Assembly (NCBI RefSeq): GCF_002027705.1 | Contig: NZ_MBTG01000073.1 | Span: forward strand, 62,001-126,000 | Length of the DNA: 64,000 nt | From: Paenibacillus ferrarius | GTDB lineage: Bacteria; Bacillota; Bacilli; Paenibacillales; NBRC-103111 | Direction of reading: 5' to 3' | The notes under the pieces: generated by a model | What the model was told of the DNA's origin: nothing | Seen by the model: only the letters and a program-made list of their open reading frames with translations | Database searches by the model: none | Shown here: piece by piece, positions 52,035-61,119 of the stretch | Position numbering within the stretch: position 1 is the first letter of the stretch | How the letters are laid out: each line of letters opens with the position of its first letter | Made by a program: the position numbers and the translations under genes

Positions 52035-52835
52035 ATGCATATTTCTTTGATGACGTATAACTTGAGAACCTATTTGGCACAGGACGGTGATAATGCTTGG
52101 GAGTACCGTTACGAGAAAGTGGCAGCAATGATCAGAGAGCATAGTCCGCTGCTTTTGGGTACTCAGGAAGGAAATACCAGGATGCTGGAGGATCTGAAGT
52201 TAGAGGAATATCATTGGATCGGCGAGGATCGGCTTGGAGATCGAGGAGATGAGCACTGCGCAATCTTTTTCAAAAAAGACGAACTGGACATTGTGGAACA
52301 CGGCACCTTCTGGTTATCCGAGCAGCCGGAGATTCCGGCAAGTATTAGCTGGGACAGCTCTCTGCCACGTATTTGTACCTGGGGGCACTTTCGGCATAAA
52401 GGCACAGGTACGGAGCTACTATTATTCAATACCCACCTAGATCACCAGGGGCAGCAGGCCAGGGAACAAGGTGTTCGGCTTATATGGGAGCGAATCAAGG
52501 AACTGCGGACTGCAAAAGATGTTCCTGCCTTATTGACAGGTGACTTCAACTCACAGCCTGATAATGCGGTGATCCGCTTTATGAGGGGAGAGCCCGTTTG
52601 GGATGATGCGCTTGTGGACATGTCGGATGCTTATTCCGTGATGGTTGGACCCATAGGAACATCGTTCCATGATAACTATTCCGGAAGAATGGAAGGAGAG
52701 CCGATCGACTATATTTTTGTTACTCCTGACGTGCAAGTGTCATCCATTCAAATCGACCGACGGATGATTGACGGACGGTATCCTTCGGATCATTATCCGG
52801 TCGTCGCTCATCTGATTGCTATTGAAGGAGAATGA
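52035..52835 (+). CDS. Endonuclease/exonuclease/phosphatase family phosphodiesterase
   Basis: A 266-residue metal-dependent hydrolase of the DNase I-like fold. The motifs seen in order are MTYNLR, the metal-binding glutamate in LLGTQEGN, FNTHLDHQG, LTGDFNSQPDN, and SDHYPVVAHL with the catalytic histidine near the C-terminus. There is no signal peptide, so it is cytoplasmic. It sits inside an importer operon, 15 bases after the binding-protein gene, and probably cleaves a phosphodiester or phosphomonoester in the imported compound. Members of this fold range from nucleases to sphingomyelinases and inositol phosphatases. Confidence 0.88.
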   Translation: MHISLMTYNLRTYLAQDGDNAWEYRYEKVAAMIREHSPLLLGTQEGNTRMLEDLKLEEYHWIGEDRLGDRGDEHCAIFFKKDELDIVEHGTFWLSEQPEIPASISWDSSLPRICTWGHFRHKGTGTELLLFNTHLDHQGQQAREQGVRLIWERIKELRTAKDVPALLTGDFNSQPDNAVIRFMRGEPVWDDALVDMSDAYSVMVGPIGTSFHDNYSGRMEGEPIDYIFVTPDVQVSSIQIDRRMIDGRYPSDHYPVVAHLIAIEGE

Positions 52836-52841
52836 TCCCGC

Positions 52842-53762
52842 GTGAATATCAGTTCAACTCAACAAGTTAAAAGCAAGGGATTAAAATATCATTTCGCGAA
52901 GAAAAGATGGAGAGAAGCCGCTAAGCCATATTTGTTTATGCTGCCGTGTTTAATTTTTGTTTTCTTATTCACCTATTACCCATTTGCGAAAACATTTTAT
53001 TTAGGATTTACATTAGTCGATTTGAATGGCAATCCGATTGAATTTGTGTGGTTTGAAAACTTTACAAATATATTCAGTGATCAAAGAATGCTGCAAACTG
53101 TTACTCATACGTTGAAATATACCGTCATCACGATTCCGGGAACCATAATAATCAGCCTTTGCATGGCATTATTGGCGGAAAAGAAACGGAAAGGGACAAG
53201 TATTTACCAGATTTTGTTCGCTTTGCCCATGGCTGTATCGATGTCCTCGGCGGCAATGATTTTTCAACTGATCTTAAATCCGTCGATCGGCGTATTCAAC
53301 GCTCTAACTGGACTTAGCATCAACTGGTTCGGTGATGAAAAGTATGCGATGGTTGGCATTGCTATTGTTTGCATCTGGATGGGCATTGGATTCAGCTTCT
53401 TGTTTCTTTTGGCAGCTATCCGCAATGTCCCCGGAGAATTGCTGGAGGCGGCGGATATGGAGGGAAGCAGTTATTTTCAATCTCTGATTCATATTAAGCT
53501 TCCATTGATGTCCCCAACTCTCTTTTTTCTGATCGTTACGGATATTATTCATTCACTGATGGTTTTCGGTCCGATCATGGTTTTGACAAAAGGTGGCCCT
53601 ATGGGGTCTACCGAAACGATGATATACCGAATGTACATCGAAGCATTCGAGAATGGCAAATACGGATATGGCAGTGCAGTTGGTATTATGATCTTCATCA
53701 TTGTTATGTTATTTACTTTAGTTACCTTTGCGTATGAAAAGAAAGGAGTGCATTATTCATGA
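52842..53762 (+). CDS. ABC transporter permease, UgpA type
   Basis: A 306-residue permease with six predicted helices, beginning YLFMLPCLIFVFLFTYYPFAKTFYLGFTLVDL. The EAA-like loop is ELLEAADMEGSSYFQSLIHIKLPLMSPTLFFL. The GTG start at 52842 follows AAGGAG by 11 bases. It overlaps the next permease by 4 bases. It forms the channel with the UgpE-like protein. No ATPase gene is nearby. Confidence 0.9.
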   Translation: MNISSTQQVKSKGLKYHFAKKRWREAAKPYLFMLPCLIFVFLFTYYPFAKTFYLGFTLVDLNGNPIEFVWFENFTNIFSDQRMLQTVTHTLKYTVITIPGTIIISLCMALLAEKKRKGTSIYQILFALPMAVSMSSAAMIFQLILNPSIGVFNALTGLSINWFGDEKYAMVGIAIVCIWMGIGFSFLFLLAAIRNVPGELLEAADMEGSSYFQSLIHIKLPLMSPTLFFLIVTDIIHSLMVFGPIMVLTKGGPMGSTETMIYRMYIEAFENGKYGYGSAVGIMIFIIVMLFTLVTFAYEKKGVHYS

Positions 53763-54586
53763 AGACTGCCATGCAAATGCGCGACTTTCTATTCAGTACG
53801 ATGTGTATCATCATTGGTTTGATCGTCATATCCCCGGTTATTTATTGTGTAAGTGCCAGTTTTATGAGTTCTGGCGATTTAAGCTCATATCCGCCTAAAT
53901 TTATTCCAAGCCGATTATTTCTAAAAAATTATGAGATCGTATTTACTTCAACGCCGCTTCTCCGATTTATATGGAACTCTTTTTTGATTGCGATTATTGG
54001 AACCGTTGGCAGATTAATTACGAGCAGCCTGGCCGCATACGCATTTTCATTCCTAGAATTTAAAGGAAAGAAAATATGGTTCTTAGTAATTCTCGGCACG
54101 ATGATGATTCCTGGAGACATGCTTTTTATAACCAATTATATTACAGTGGCAAACATGAAATTAATAAACACTTATTCCGGAGTCATCATTGTCATGATGG
54201 CATCCGCAACTTATATGTTCATACTGCGGCAGCATTTCTTGAGCATATCAAAAGAATATAGGGATGCAGCTTTTATCGATGGTTGCGGCGATTTCCGGTT
54301 CTTTACAAGCCTATTGGTACCCATGTCGAAATCCATATTGTCATCCATTTTTATTGCATCTTTTATCGGTTTGTGGAACGCCTACTTGTGGCCGCTGATA
54401 GTTACCAATTCAGAGAATATGAGAACGGTGCAGGTTGGAATTACGATGCTTCAATCTTCCGAAAGTATTATTTACGGTCCTATTATGGCTGGAGTAACCG
54501 TCATCCTTATTCCTTCCGTTTTGGTCTTTATCATATTCCAAAAGCAGCTGGTACAAGGGATCACATTAGGCGGATTAAAAGGATAG
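53759..54586 (+). CDS. ABC transporter permease, UgpE type
   Basis: A 275-residue permease with six helices. The EAA loop is KEYRDAAFIDGCGDFRFFTSLLVPMSKSILSSI and the end reads QKQLVQGITLGGLKG. Its ATG overlaps the stop of the UgpA-like gene (ATGA), so the two are made in equal amounts. It pairs with the permease encoded upstream. Confidence 0.92.
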   Translation: MKTAMQMRDFLFSTMCIIIGLIVISPVIYCVSASFMSSGDLSSYPPKFIPSRLFLKNYEIVFTSTPLLRFIWNSFLIAIIGTVGRLITSSLAAYAFSFLEFKGKKIWFLVILGTMMIPGDMLFITNYITVANMKLINTYSGVIIVMMASATYMFILRQHFLSISKEYRDAAFIDGCGDFRFFTSLLVPMSKSILSSIFIASFIGLWNAYLWPLIVTNSENMRTVQVGITMLQSSESIIYGPIMAGVTVILIPSVLVFIIFQKQLVQGITLGGLKG

Positions 54587-54611
54587 TTTAATCAAATACG
54601 GAGGCAACTAC

Positions 54612-55358
54612 ATGAGCAGGATAAAATTGATTGCACTTGACTTGGACGGGACGCTGCTGAATGAGGACTCCCAAGTATCTGAAGAAAACCGGAAAGCGAT
54701 CGCTGAAGCGCGCTCTCAAGGAGTTACCGTCATTGTGGCAACGGGGCGGGAGGTACAGACTGCCAAGCCTTATTGGCAAGAGCTGAGTCTGGAATCTCCG
54801 ATGGTGACTGTTAATGGAAGCGAAGTGTGGAAGTCTTCCGGCGAGCTGCATATGCGACAAAGGTTAAATGTCGAAACTGTTATGGCGCTTCATAAAATTG
54901 CCGTTGATGAAGATTGTTGGTTCTATGGCTATACGACAGAAGGAATGATTGATGCTGACAATTGGAGCGGAACTACCACAGAGTCCCAATGGCTAAAGTT
55001 CTGTTACTCCTCGGAAAACCGGAACCAACTGGCACGGGTTCGGGCAAAGACAGAAGAGGTAGGGCTATTCGAGATCACCAATTCCCATTCGAGCAACATC
55101 GAGCTCAATCCATCGGGTATTTCCAAAGCGAGCGGAATACGCGAGGTATGCGATCTGTTGGCATTATCTATGGAGGAGGTGATGGCTGTGGGCGACAGCT
55201 TGAATGATAAAGCAATGCTTCTTGAAGCCGGTATAGGTGTAGCTATGGGCAACGCTCAGGACGAGGTGAAGCAATTGGCGAATGCCGTCACGGGCAGCAA
55301 CAGGGAGGACGGAGTGGCGCAGGCGATTCGCCGGTATGTGTTGGAGGCAGATAAATAA
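54612..55358 (+). CDS. HAD-superfamily phosphatase, Cof type
   Basis: A 248-residue cytoplasmic phosphatase. Motif I is LIALDLDGTLLNE, motif II lies in VIVATGR, and motif III/IV is ISKASGIREV with VMAVGDSLNDKAMLLEAGIGVAMGNA. It is shorter than the usual 265-290 residue Cof proteins, and the cap (about 80-175) is reduced. It is the last gene of the Ugp-like operon and follows the phosphodiesterase functionally: diester cleavage, then phosphate removal, is a plausible pair. Substrate is inferred only. Confidence 0.88.
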   Translation: MSRIKLIALDLDGTLLNEDSQVSEENRKAIAEARSQGVTVIVATGREVQTAKPYWQELSLESPMVTVNGSEVWKSSGELHMRQRLNVETVMALHKIAVDEDCWFYGYTTEGMIDADNWSGTTTESQWLKFCYSSENRNQLARVRAKTEEVGLFEITNSHSSNIELNPSGISKASGIREVCDLLALSMEEVMAVGDSLNDKAMLLEAGIGVAMGNAQDEVKQLANAVTGSNREDGVAQAIRRYVLEADK

Positions 55359-55413
55359 CGTTCCTGTTTTTTGTCCTTGTCTCGCTATCTGATGACCAGC
55401 ATGTGGTAAATGG

Positions 55414-55457
55414 AAAACCAGTCTGGCACTGTAATCTAGTGATGGACTGGTTTTTTT
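55414..55457. terminator. Bidirectional terminator between the HAD and mntH genes
   Basis: AAAACCAGTC/GACTGGTTTT outer stem with an inner CACT/AGTG stem, ending in a T7 run. It lies between convergent genes and shares its outer stem with the terminator at 9296. Confidence 0.85.
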
Positions 55458-55528
55458 GGACAGTAGCATTAATTTTATACAAATTGGCATCAGACTTGAA
55501 TCCTAACATGATGAAAAATGATGTGTTT

Positions 55529-56887
55529 TCAACCAAAGATAGTGCCATAAAGCAGGTATACATTTAAAACGGCTATAATAACTGCTATAACCCAAGACAT
55601 CCTAGACAGCCATTTCGGAGCAACAAATTCTCCCATTTTCCTTTTGTCGGATGTGAACATCACCAGAGGAATGACAGCAAATGACAACTGTAGGGAAAGA
55701 ATGACCTGGCTTAAAATCAAGAGATCACCGGTTCCTTTTTCACCGTATAGACCAATCACGATAACAGCCGGTACTATGGCGATCAGTCGGGTAATCAATC
55801 TCCTTATCCATGGTTTCAGTCGGATATTCAAAAAGCCTTCCATAACAATTTGCCCGGCCAAAGTTCCTGTCAGGGTAGAGTTTTGCCCTGAGGCCAGTAG
55901 GGCGACCGCAAACAGTACACTCGCGATGCTAGTACCGAGCAAAGGAGTCAGCAGTTGATAGGCATCTTCAATTTCGGCTACTTCCGTATGGCCGGATGTA
56001 TGAAACGCGGCTGCAGCCAGGATTAGTATAGCTGCATTTACGAATAGAGCTAACATTAATGCGACGGTTGAATCGATCGTAGCAAATTTAATTGCAGAAC
56101 GTTTTCCTTCGGACGTCTCCTCGTATTTTCTTGTTTGAACGATAGCAGAGTGCAGGTATAGGTTGTGCGGCATGACGGTTGCACCCAAAATTCCAAGAGC
56201 AATGTAAAGCATTGCCGGATTTTTAATGATTTCGGTGCTTGGCACAAAACCACCCATAATACCAACGATATCCGGCTTGGAAAGAATCATTTCAATGCCG
56301 AAACATACAAAGATGGTAACGATTAAGGAAATGACAATGGCTTCGATATAGCGGAAGCCTTTATTTTGCAGCATGAGAACCAGGATGACATCGAACGAAG
56401 TAATTAATACGCCATACAGCAGCGGAAGTCCGAACAATAGATTTAGGGCAATTGCCGAGCCGATCACTTCGGCCAGGTCACAAGCAGCTATTGCCAATTC
56501 ACATAAAACCCAGAGTCCGAAATTGACAGGTTTACTATAATGATCACGGCATGCTTGCGCAAGATCTCTACCTGTCGCGATGCCTAATCGAGCCGTTAAG
56601 GACTGCAATACAATAGCCATTAAGTTAGAAATTAGGATGACGGACAATAATTGATAGTTGTATACGGATCCCCCAGCTATACTAGTCGCCCAGTTCCCAG
56701 GATCCATATAACCTACGGCAACCAGATAACCGGGACCTGCGAAGGCCAGGAGCTTCCGGAAGAAGCTTCCTTTTGTAGGGATAGGGAGCGTTTTGTAAAC
56801 TTCGGGCAAGCTGTTTGCGACTCTTCTTCGCCTCCACCCTGATTCTGGGGAGGATTGAGGTTTTGATTCTTGAACAACCGATTCCAT
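55529..56887 (-). CDS. mntH: Manganese/divalent metal transporter, NRAMP family
   Basis: A 452-residue proton-coupled metal importer with about 11 helices. The metal-binding motif of helix 1 is MDPGNW, and the helix 6 motif is MPHNLYLHSAIVQTR. The block VLCELAIAACDLAEVIGSAIALNLLFGLPLLYG is also conserved. The start at 56887 has GAAGG upstream on the minus strand; the frame could run to 56944 but without a site. A MntR-like palindrome sits above the candidate promoter, as expected for manganese-repressed mntH genes. A roughly 380-base gap with a repeat separates it from germination operon 2. Confidence 0.94.
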   Translation of the reverse strand: MESVVQESKPQSSPESGWRRRRVANSLPEVYKTLPIPTKGSFFRKLLAFAGPGYLVAVGYMDPGNWATSIAGGSVYNYQLLSVILISNLMAIVLQSLTARLGIATGRDLAQACRDHYSKPVNFGLWVLCELAIAACDLAEVIGSAIALNLLFGLPLLYGVLITSFDVILVLMLQNKGFRYIEAIVISLIVTIFVCFGIEMILSKPDIVGIMGGFVPSTEIIKNPAMLYIALGILGATVMPHNLYLHSAIVQTRKYEETSEGKRSAIKFATIDSTVALMLALFVNAAILILAAAAFHTSGHTEVAEIEDAYQLLTPLLGTSIASVLFAVALLASGQNSTLTGTLAGQIVMEGFLNIRLKPWIRRLITRLIAIVPAVIVIGLYGEKGTGDLLILSQVILSLQLSFAVIPLVMFTSDKRKMGEFVAPKWLSRMSWVIAVIIAVLNVYLLYGTIFG

Positions 56888-56976
56888 TGGACAACCTTCT
56901 TTCCTTTGCGCAATATTTTTGTTGTTGGGCAACATTTGGGGCAAAAAAATATGTATTTCCTAGTATTTACATTAAT

Positions 56977-57026
56977 ATCCTACATCAAAAAAATTGCCTT
57001 TGCAACAAAAAGTTTCCCTAGGGAAA
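56977..57026 (-). promoter_or_regulatory. mntH: mntH promoter with MntR-like operator
   Basis: On the minus strand TTGCAA (57000-57005), 17 bases, TAGGAT (56977-56982) is the candidate promoter. Seven bases above its -35 lies the perfect palindrome TTTCCCTAGGGAAA (57013-57026). It resembles the Bacillus MntR box (TTTGCCTTAAGGAAAC). Confidence 0.55.
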
Positions 57027-57047
57027 GAAAGTGTGTTTTATTAAAAG

Positions 57048-57078
57048 ATGCAGGGGGCGCGTGTCGTGCGACCTGCAT
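57048..57078. terminator. Hairpin between germination operon 2 and mntH
   Basis: ATGCAGG/CCTGCAT with an inner CGC/GCG stem. On the minus strand it is followed by CTTTTAATAAAA. It could end read-through from germination operon 2 before the mntH promoter. Confidence 0.45.
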
Positions 57079-57127
57079 AAAATTAATAACGAATAAACCT
57101 CCGAACAAGAGCACGGAGCTCGCGACT

Positions 57128-57186
57128 TTCGCGGCTCGTTGTAAATAGAACGAGATCCTGACGCATCTGCACTCGTTGAAGAAAAC
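57128..57186. repeat. Dispersed structured repeat, copy B
   Basis: This is the partner of 28011-28069, in the same orientation, with 10 differences in 59 aligned positions and looser similarity to about 57220. The hairpin CTCGTT-8 nt-AACGAG is perfect in this copy. It lies in the gap between gerC of operon 2 and mntH. No start codon or ribosome binding site supports a protein. Confidence 0.6.
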
Positions 57187-57270
57187 ACGCAAAGATGTAT
57201 CCTTGCATGATCCCATTTGGAGTTTGCGCAGCAGGCGAAGCGGGTTGTGTATTTTCAGGACGGGCAATTT

Positions 57271-58440
57271 TCAGTGACGACCGGTTCCTTGAACGCTTTT
57301 ATTTTTCTCCGAACTAGTATGTGTAATATTGAGGTCAATATGGATATCATGGAGGGCATCGTCGGTAAGCAAGCTATCTTCTGCTGGGGACATGGCTTTC
57401 CATTCACCATAATGATACCGGAATAAGTTATACTCCAGATTCAAGACATCCGTCTTTTTAGCAATCCCCGTTTGGAACAAACTTCGGATTTCAACTTCGA
57501 TCGCTTTCTCCGTCTCGTCGGTTAATTGTTGGAAATTCAGCAGGTCATCTTTGGTCCGGCTGACTATGTATCCTGTCGCTTTCATTTTGACGTCATATTG
57601 CGGCCGATCCCCGCTATTCATATAGGTAAGGCTCGCTTTCGGATTGTCGACGACGATTTGAACCGATGGATCTTTACGATCCGGTACGGGGATGCCAGCG
57701 CGTATTGTACCTGGCTTAACCCAACGAAGTCCTGATAATTCTTTCAAGGGGAAATAACTTCTGTACGAATCTCTTTTAAGAAATATCGCCCCGTCAATCA
57801 TCAGTTTGGGCTCTGGCTTATTTTTTTCCGACCATTGTGTTTTGTTAACGGCCAACGTCGGGATGCACGAAGTAAATCCCGGCTCATTGATCTGTCTCAT
57901 CAATTGTTGAAGCTTTATCGAAGTTACGTAGGAAGTCTGGGAGTGTATCCCTTTCGGCTCGTGAAGAATGGTGCTGAGCGGAGACCGTTGGTAAAATCCG
58001 GGTACTGAAAAAATATCTTTTACCGATTCTCTCGTGGCATATACCCACGGCGTCAGACGATATTCATGATAACGACTAAAACTGTCATAAATTCCTTTAA
58101 TCCCTTCTTTAAATGCGCTTTCGCTAATCAAAAGAACTGTCACGTGCCCCCAAATGATTCTTTCCTGAGCTGTTTCATAAGTTTGGAAAAGCGCCTCTTC
58201 GAAGGTGTATCCAACCCCTTCGCCTATCCATATTCTCGCTGGCCCTTTCTGTCCGTCGGTAGTTTTCGCAACGTTCTGGAAATCGATGAATTGTATATAT
58301 GCGTAATACTTTCCATCCTTGTAATCGACGCCTATGGCGTTCGCGTAATTCAATTTTTCAATATTTTTCATATCGGTTTCGCACCCTGAACCGATTAACA
58401 ATTCAACGATCAAGACAAGTGTACATATGGATTTGCGCAT
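57271..58440 (-). CDS. Spore germination lipoprotein, Ger(x)C family (operon 2)
   Basis: A 389-residue lipoprotein with lipobox IGSGC. The family opening NIEKLNYANAIGVDYKDGKYYAYIQFIDFQNVAK is present, together with the mid-region RYHEYRLTPWVYATRESVKDIF. The start is at 58440; the longer frame to 58527 overlaps the GerA-like gene upstream. It is last in a minus-strand B-A-C operon, 8 bases after the A gene. It is the outer subunit of a second germinant receptor. Confidence 0.9.
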   Translation of the reverse strand: MRKSICTLVLIVELLIGSGCETDMKNIEKLNYANAIGVDYKDGKYYAYIQFIDFQNVAKTTDGQKGPARIWIGEGVGYTFEEALFQTYETAQERIIWGHVTVLLISESAFKEGIKGIYDSFSRYHEYRLTPWVYATRESVKDIFSVPGFYQRSPLSTILHEPKGIHSQTSYVTSIKLQQLMRQINEPGFTSCIPTLAVNKTQWSEKNKPEPKLMIDGAIFLKRDSYRSYFPLKELSGLRWVKPGTIRAGIPVPDRKDPSVQIVVDNPKASLTYMNSGDRPQYDVKMKATGYIVSRTKDDLLNFQQLTDETEKAIEVEIRSLFQTGIAKKTDVLNLEYNLFRYHYGEWKAMSPAEDSLLTDDALHDIHIDLNITHTSSEKNKSVQGTGRH

Positions 58441-58448
58441 CAGTCTTC

Positions 58449-59927
58449 TCACTTTTTTTGTTTTTTTAACATCGGAGTCGAGAAACGAGATCTTTTGAAC
58501 GGATTGACCAAAAAAGCAGCCAACCACTCTTTAAATCGCAAAGAGGCTATCGGCTCAAGAAAGGCCAATCCGAAGCTTTCGAGCTTGCACAAGTAAATCA
58601 GGATGACGAACATAGCCATGATGAATCCGTAAACGCCGAGGAAAGCGGATGCCAAAGTAATGAAAATCCTGAGAATGCTGACTGTGCCGGACAAGGATTG
58701 ATTGACCAATGAAAATGTAGCCACTGCCGAAATGGCGATAACGACGAGCAGCGTGGGAGAAGCAAGGCCTGCCCGGATGAGAGAGTCTCCGATGATCAGG
58801 CCGCCGACAATTCCGATCGTCTGTCCGACTGCCTTAGGCATCCTGACGCCGGCTTCCCGAAGCAATTCGAACAAAAAAAGCAGTACCAGCGATTCAAGGA
58901 TCATAGGAAACGGCAGTCCATCGCGGGAAAGGACGACCGTCGATAATAAAGCTAGTGGAATCTGATCCAGATTCACGGTCGCAATCGCCATCCAGAATCC
59001 TGGTAAATAAATGCTTAGAATCAAGCCGATGATTCGGAGCATCCGTTGAAACATAACGTAATAATAAGGAAAATGAACGTCTTCAGGCGTTTTTAGCAGC
59101 TCCAGAAAATTGCTCGGCCCGATGAGCACCATGGGAGATCCGTCTACAATAATGGCGAATCTTCCACGCAACAAAGTTTCTATCACATAATCGGGCCGAC
59201 CGATATAATCAATCAAGGGAAACAGCGAGTAAGTCCGATTCGACAGCCACTGTTCGAGCTGCCCGCTGCTCAGAACGCTTTCCGTTTGAATAGATTCCAA
59301 TCGTTGGCGCACCTCGGCAATCATGTCCAGATTCGCTTTGTGGCTTAGATAGAGCAGCGATACGCGGGTTTTGCTCAAATCGCCGATGACGAACATTTCG
59401 CTGAATAACATTCCCGTTTGCAAATGCTTCCGAATCAGAGCCATATTCGTAAACAGTTCTTCCGTGAAAGCATCCTTCGGTCCTTTAATCGAAATTTCCG
59501 TACTGGATTCTTGTAAGGCACGTTTCGGAATGTTGGAAATATCCACCACCCAAAAGTCGGTATTTCCAGCGTAATAAAGGATCAGTTGGCCGCTAAAAAG
59601 GCCCGCAACCATTTCTCTGATCGTTTTTTTTATGGCGAATAGAGGCAATTTTTCCGTTTGGTCCGAAGCTGCGCCTGGATGCACGGCTGCATGGCTTGCA
59701 TATAGGCACACGTTGGCGAAATACTCATTTAGTTGATTTTTATCAATCATACCTTCGCAATAGAGAACCGTTATTTTGTCCGACAACTCCGGTTGCGGCA
59801 GCGGAGGAAAATAGATGTCGGAATATTGAGAGAAGACTTGGATCATTGCTTCCTTCTGTAAAGTTCCATGGCTCAGATTATAGTCCAACTCCGCAAAGAG
59901 CGTAACTTCCTCAGGGGCTTGATTCAT
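58449..59927 (-). CDS. Spore germination protein, GerA family (operon 2)
   Basis: A 492-residue membrane protein of the GerA family. The motifs EQWLSNRTYSLFPLIDYIGRPDYVIETLLRGRFAIIVDG and MPKAVGQTIGIVGGLIIGDSLIRAGLAS correspond to those of the protein at 30161. GGGAGG precedes the ATG at 59927, which directly follows the stop codon of the B gene. It forms the channel-like core of the second receptor. Confidence 0.92.
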   Translation of the reverse strand: MNQAPEEVTLFAELDYNLSHGTLQKEAMIQVFSQYSDIYFPPLPQPELSDKITVLYCEGMIDKNQLNEYFANVCLYASHAAVHPGAASDQTEKLPLFAIKKTIREMVAGLFSGQLILYYAGNTDFWVVDISNIPKRALQESSTEISIKGPKDAFTEELFTNMALIRKHLQTGMLFSEMFVIGDLSKTRVSLLYLSHKANLDMIAEVRQRLESIQTESVLSSGQLEQWLSNRTYSLFPLIDYIGRPDYVIETLLRGRFAIIVDGSPMVLIGPSNFLELLKTPEDVHFPYYYVMFQRMLRIIGLILSIYLPGFWMAIATVNLDQIPLALLSTVVLSRDGLPFPMILESLVLLFLFELLREAGVRMPKAVGQTIGIVGGLIIGDSLIRAGLASPTLLVVIAISAVATFSLVNQSLSGTVSILRIFITLASAFLGVYGFIMAMFVILIYLCKLESFGLAFLEPIASLRFKEWLAAFLVNPFKRSRFSTPMLKKQKK

Positions 59928-61007
59928 TCAATATCCTCCCTTCTTTTTCGGTATAAAGGAAAATATATAAAGAGCAGCCAACATTGCGATTCCGAAAATG
60001 AAAGCAAACGTATAGAAGTAGCGGTGGGTGGCTTCCTGCATCTTAATGTCGCTGATTTGCATTAGAGAAGGTATGGAAACAAGAGCCGTACAGCAGCCTA
60101 GTACGGTTTGGCGATACTTCGGGAATCGGCTTGTAATCAGTTCGGACAGCAAATGCAAAAGAAGAGCTGATCTTGTAATACTGCCGGCCATCAGTTGAAA
60201 TACAGCCAAAAAGTCGACATGAGAGATGTAGTCTCCGATCATGACCAACCGCCACTGTTCGAAGGCAGGAAATCGCATATTACCGGCTTCTGCAGGACCA
60301 AACGCCGATAAGGACCCTAAGGTAGGTCCGGCAACAAGGCCTATCAGCAAGGTTAGCAGCACAAAAAGCGTTCCGTAATTAATAGGTTTGCTCATTTTAT
60401 GCTGCAGAAGCAGCAAGACCAGCAACTCTATACTTCCTCCGAACACAATCATCCCTCCGTGCAGGTTCGGCCCTAATCCTTCCACAAAGAAGGGATGAAT
60501 GATGCCATAATCCTTGCTATTCATGGTAAATATGGATATTCCGATACCCAGCAACCATACGATCGGCAATAAAACGGTAGACATATAGACAATCGTTTTG
60601 AGTCCCGATCTTGCCGCGCTGTAAGAAACAAGCACAAAACTGAGAACGACTACGGCGTTCGGTGTTCTGGGAAGCAAGTAGATGTTTATGTTTCTTGTTG
60701 TATCGAAAATGATCAATATCCCTAAGATCAGGAGGTATAAGACCATTACGCCGCATACGAGCCAGCTTCCAAATTTTCCGATCCTATCTTTAAGCCAATC
60801 GTTAATTGTTGTAGCGCGCATGGATTTTAAAACCAGATACAAAATCAAACTCCAGCCTAACAAAACCACATACCCAAGCAGGATACTGAACCAGGAGTCC
60901 CGTCCTGCCGCTTGGATAAGATGAGGAATAATAAACACATGATTCGAGATGCCAAGCGACAGCAGCAGCATGAACAGGATCTGCCGTCTTGAAAAAGTTG
61001 ACTCCAT
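59928..61007 (-). CDS. Spore germination protein, GerB family endospore permease (operon 2)
   Basis: A 359-residue protein with about ten helices. It opens with FSRRQILFMLLLSLGISNHVFIIPHLIQAAGRDSWFSILLGYVVLLGW, typical of the family. It is the first gene of the operon, so the order B-A-C differs from operon 1. GGGGGGAAGCG precedes the ATG. On the minus strand CATACTA (61032-61038), 24 bases before the start, equals a sigma-G -10 sequence, but no matching -35 was found. Confidence 0.9.
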   Translation of the reverse strand: MESTFSRRQILFMLLLSLGISNHVFIIPHLIQAAGRDSWFSILLGYVVLLGWSLILYLVLKSMRATTINDWLKDRIGKFGSWLVCGVMVLYLLILGILIIFDTTRNINIYLLPRTPNAVVVLSFVLVSYSAARSGLKTIVYMSTVLLPIVWLLGIGISIFTMNSKDYGIIHPFFVEGLGPNLHGGMIVFGGSIELLVLLLLQHKMSKPINYGTLFVLLTLLIGLVAGPTLGSLSAFGPAEAGNMRFPAFEQWRLVMIGDYISHVDFLAVFQLMAGSITRSALLLHLLSELITSRFPKYRQTVLGCCTALVSIPSLMQISDIKMQEATHRYFYTFAFIFGIAMLAALYIFSFIPKKKGGY

Positions 61008-61119
61008 CGCTTCCCCCCGGAAAAAGGATCATAGTATGTATTGGTATAATATCCAAAAATGGAATATGTATACACGAATATTCGTGCGATAATTTGATAA
61101 ATCGCATACTTTCATTTAT

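Noticed and set aside
61032..61038. Sigma-G promoter of germination operon 2
   Set aside because: A perfect CATACTA -10 is present on the minus strand, but no sigma-G -35 lies 17-18 bases upstream. The 24-base distance to the start codon also leaves little leader.
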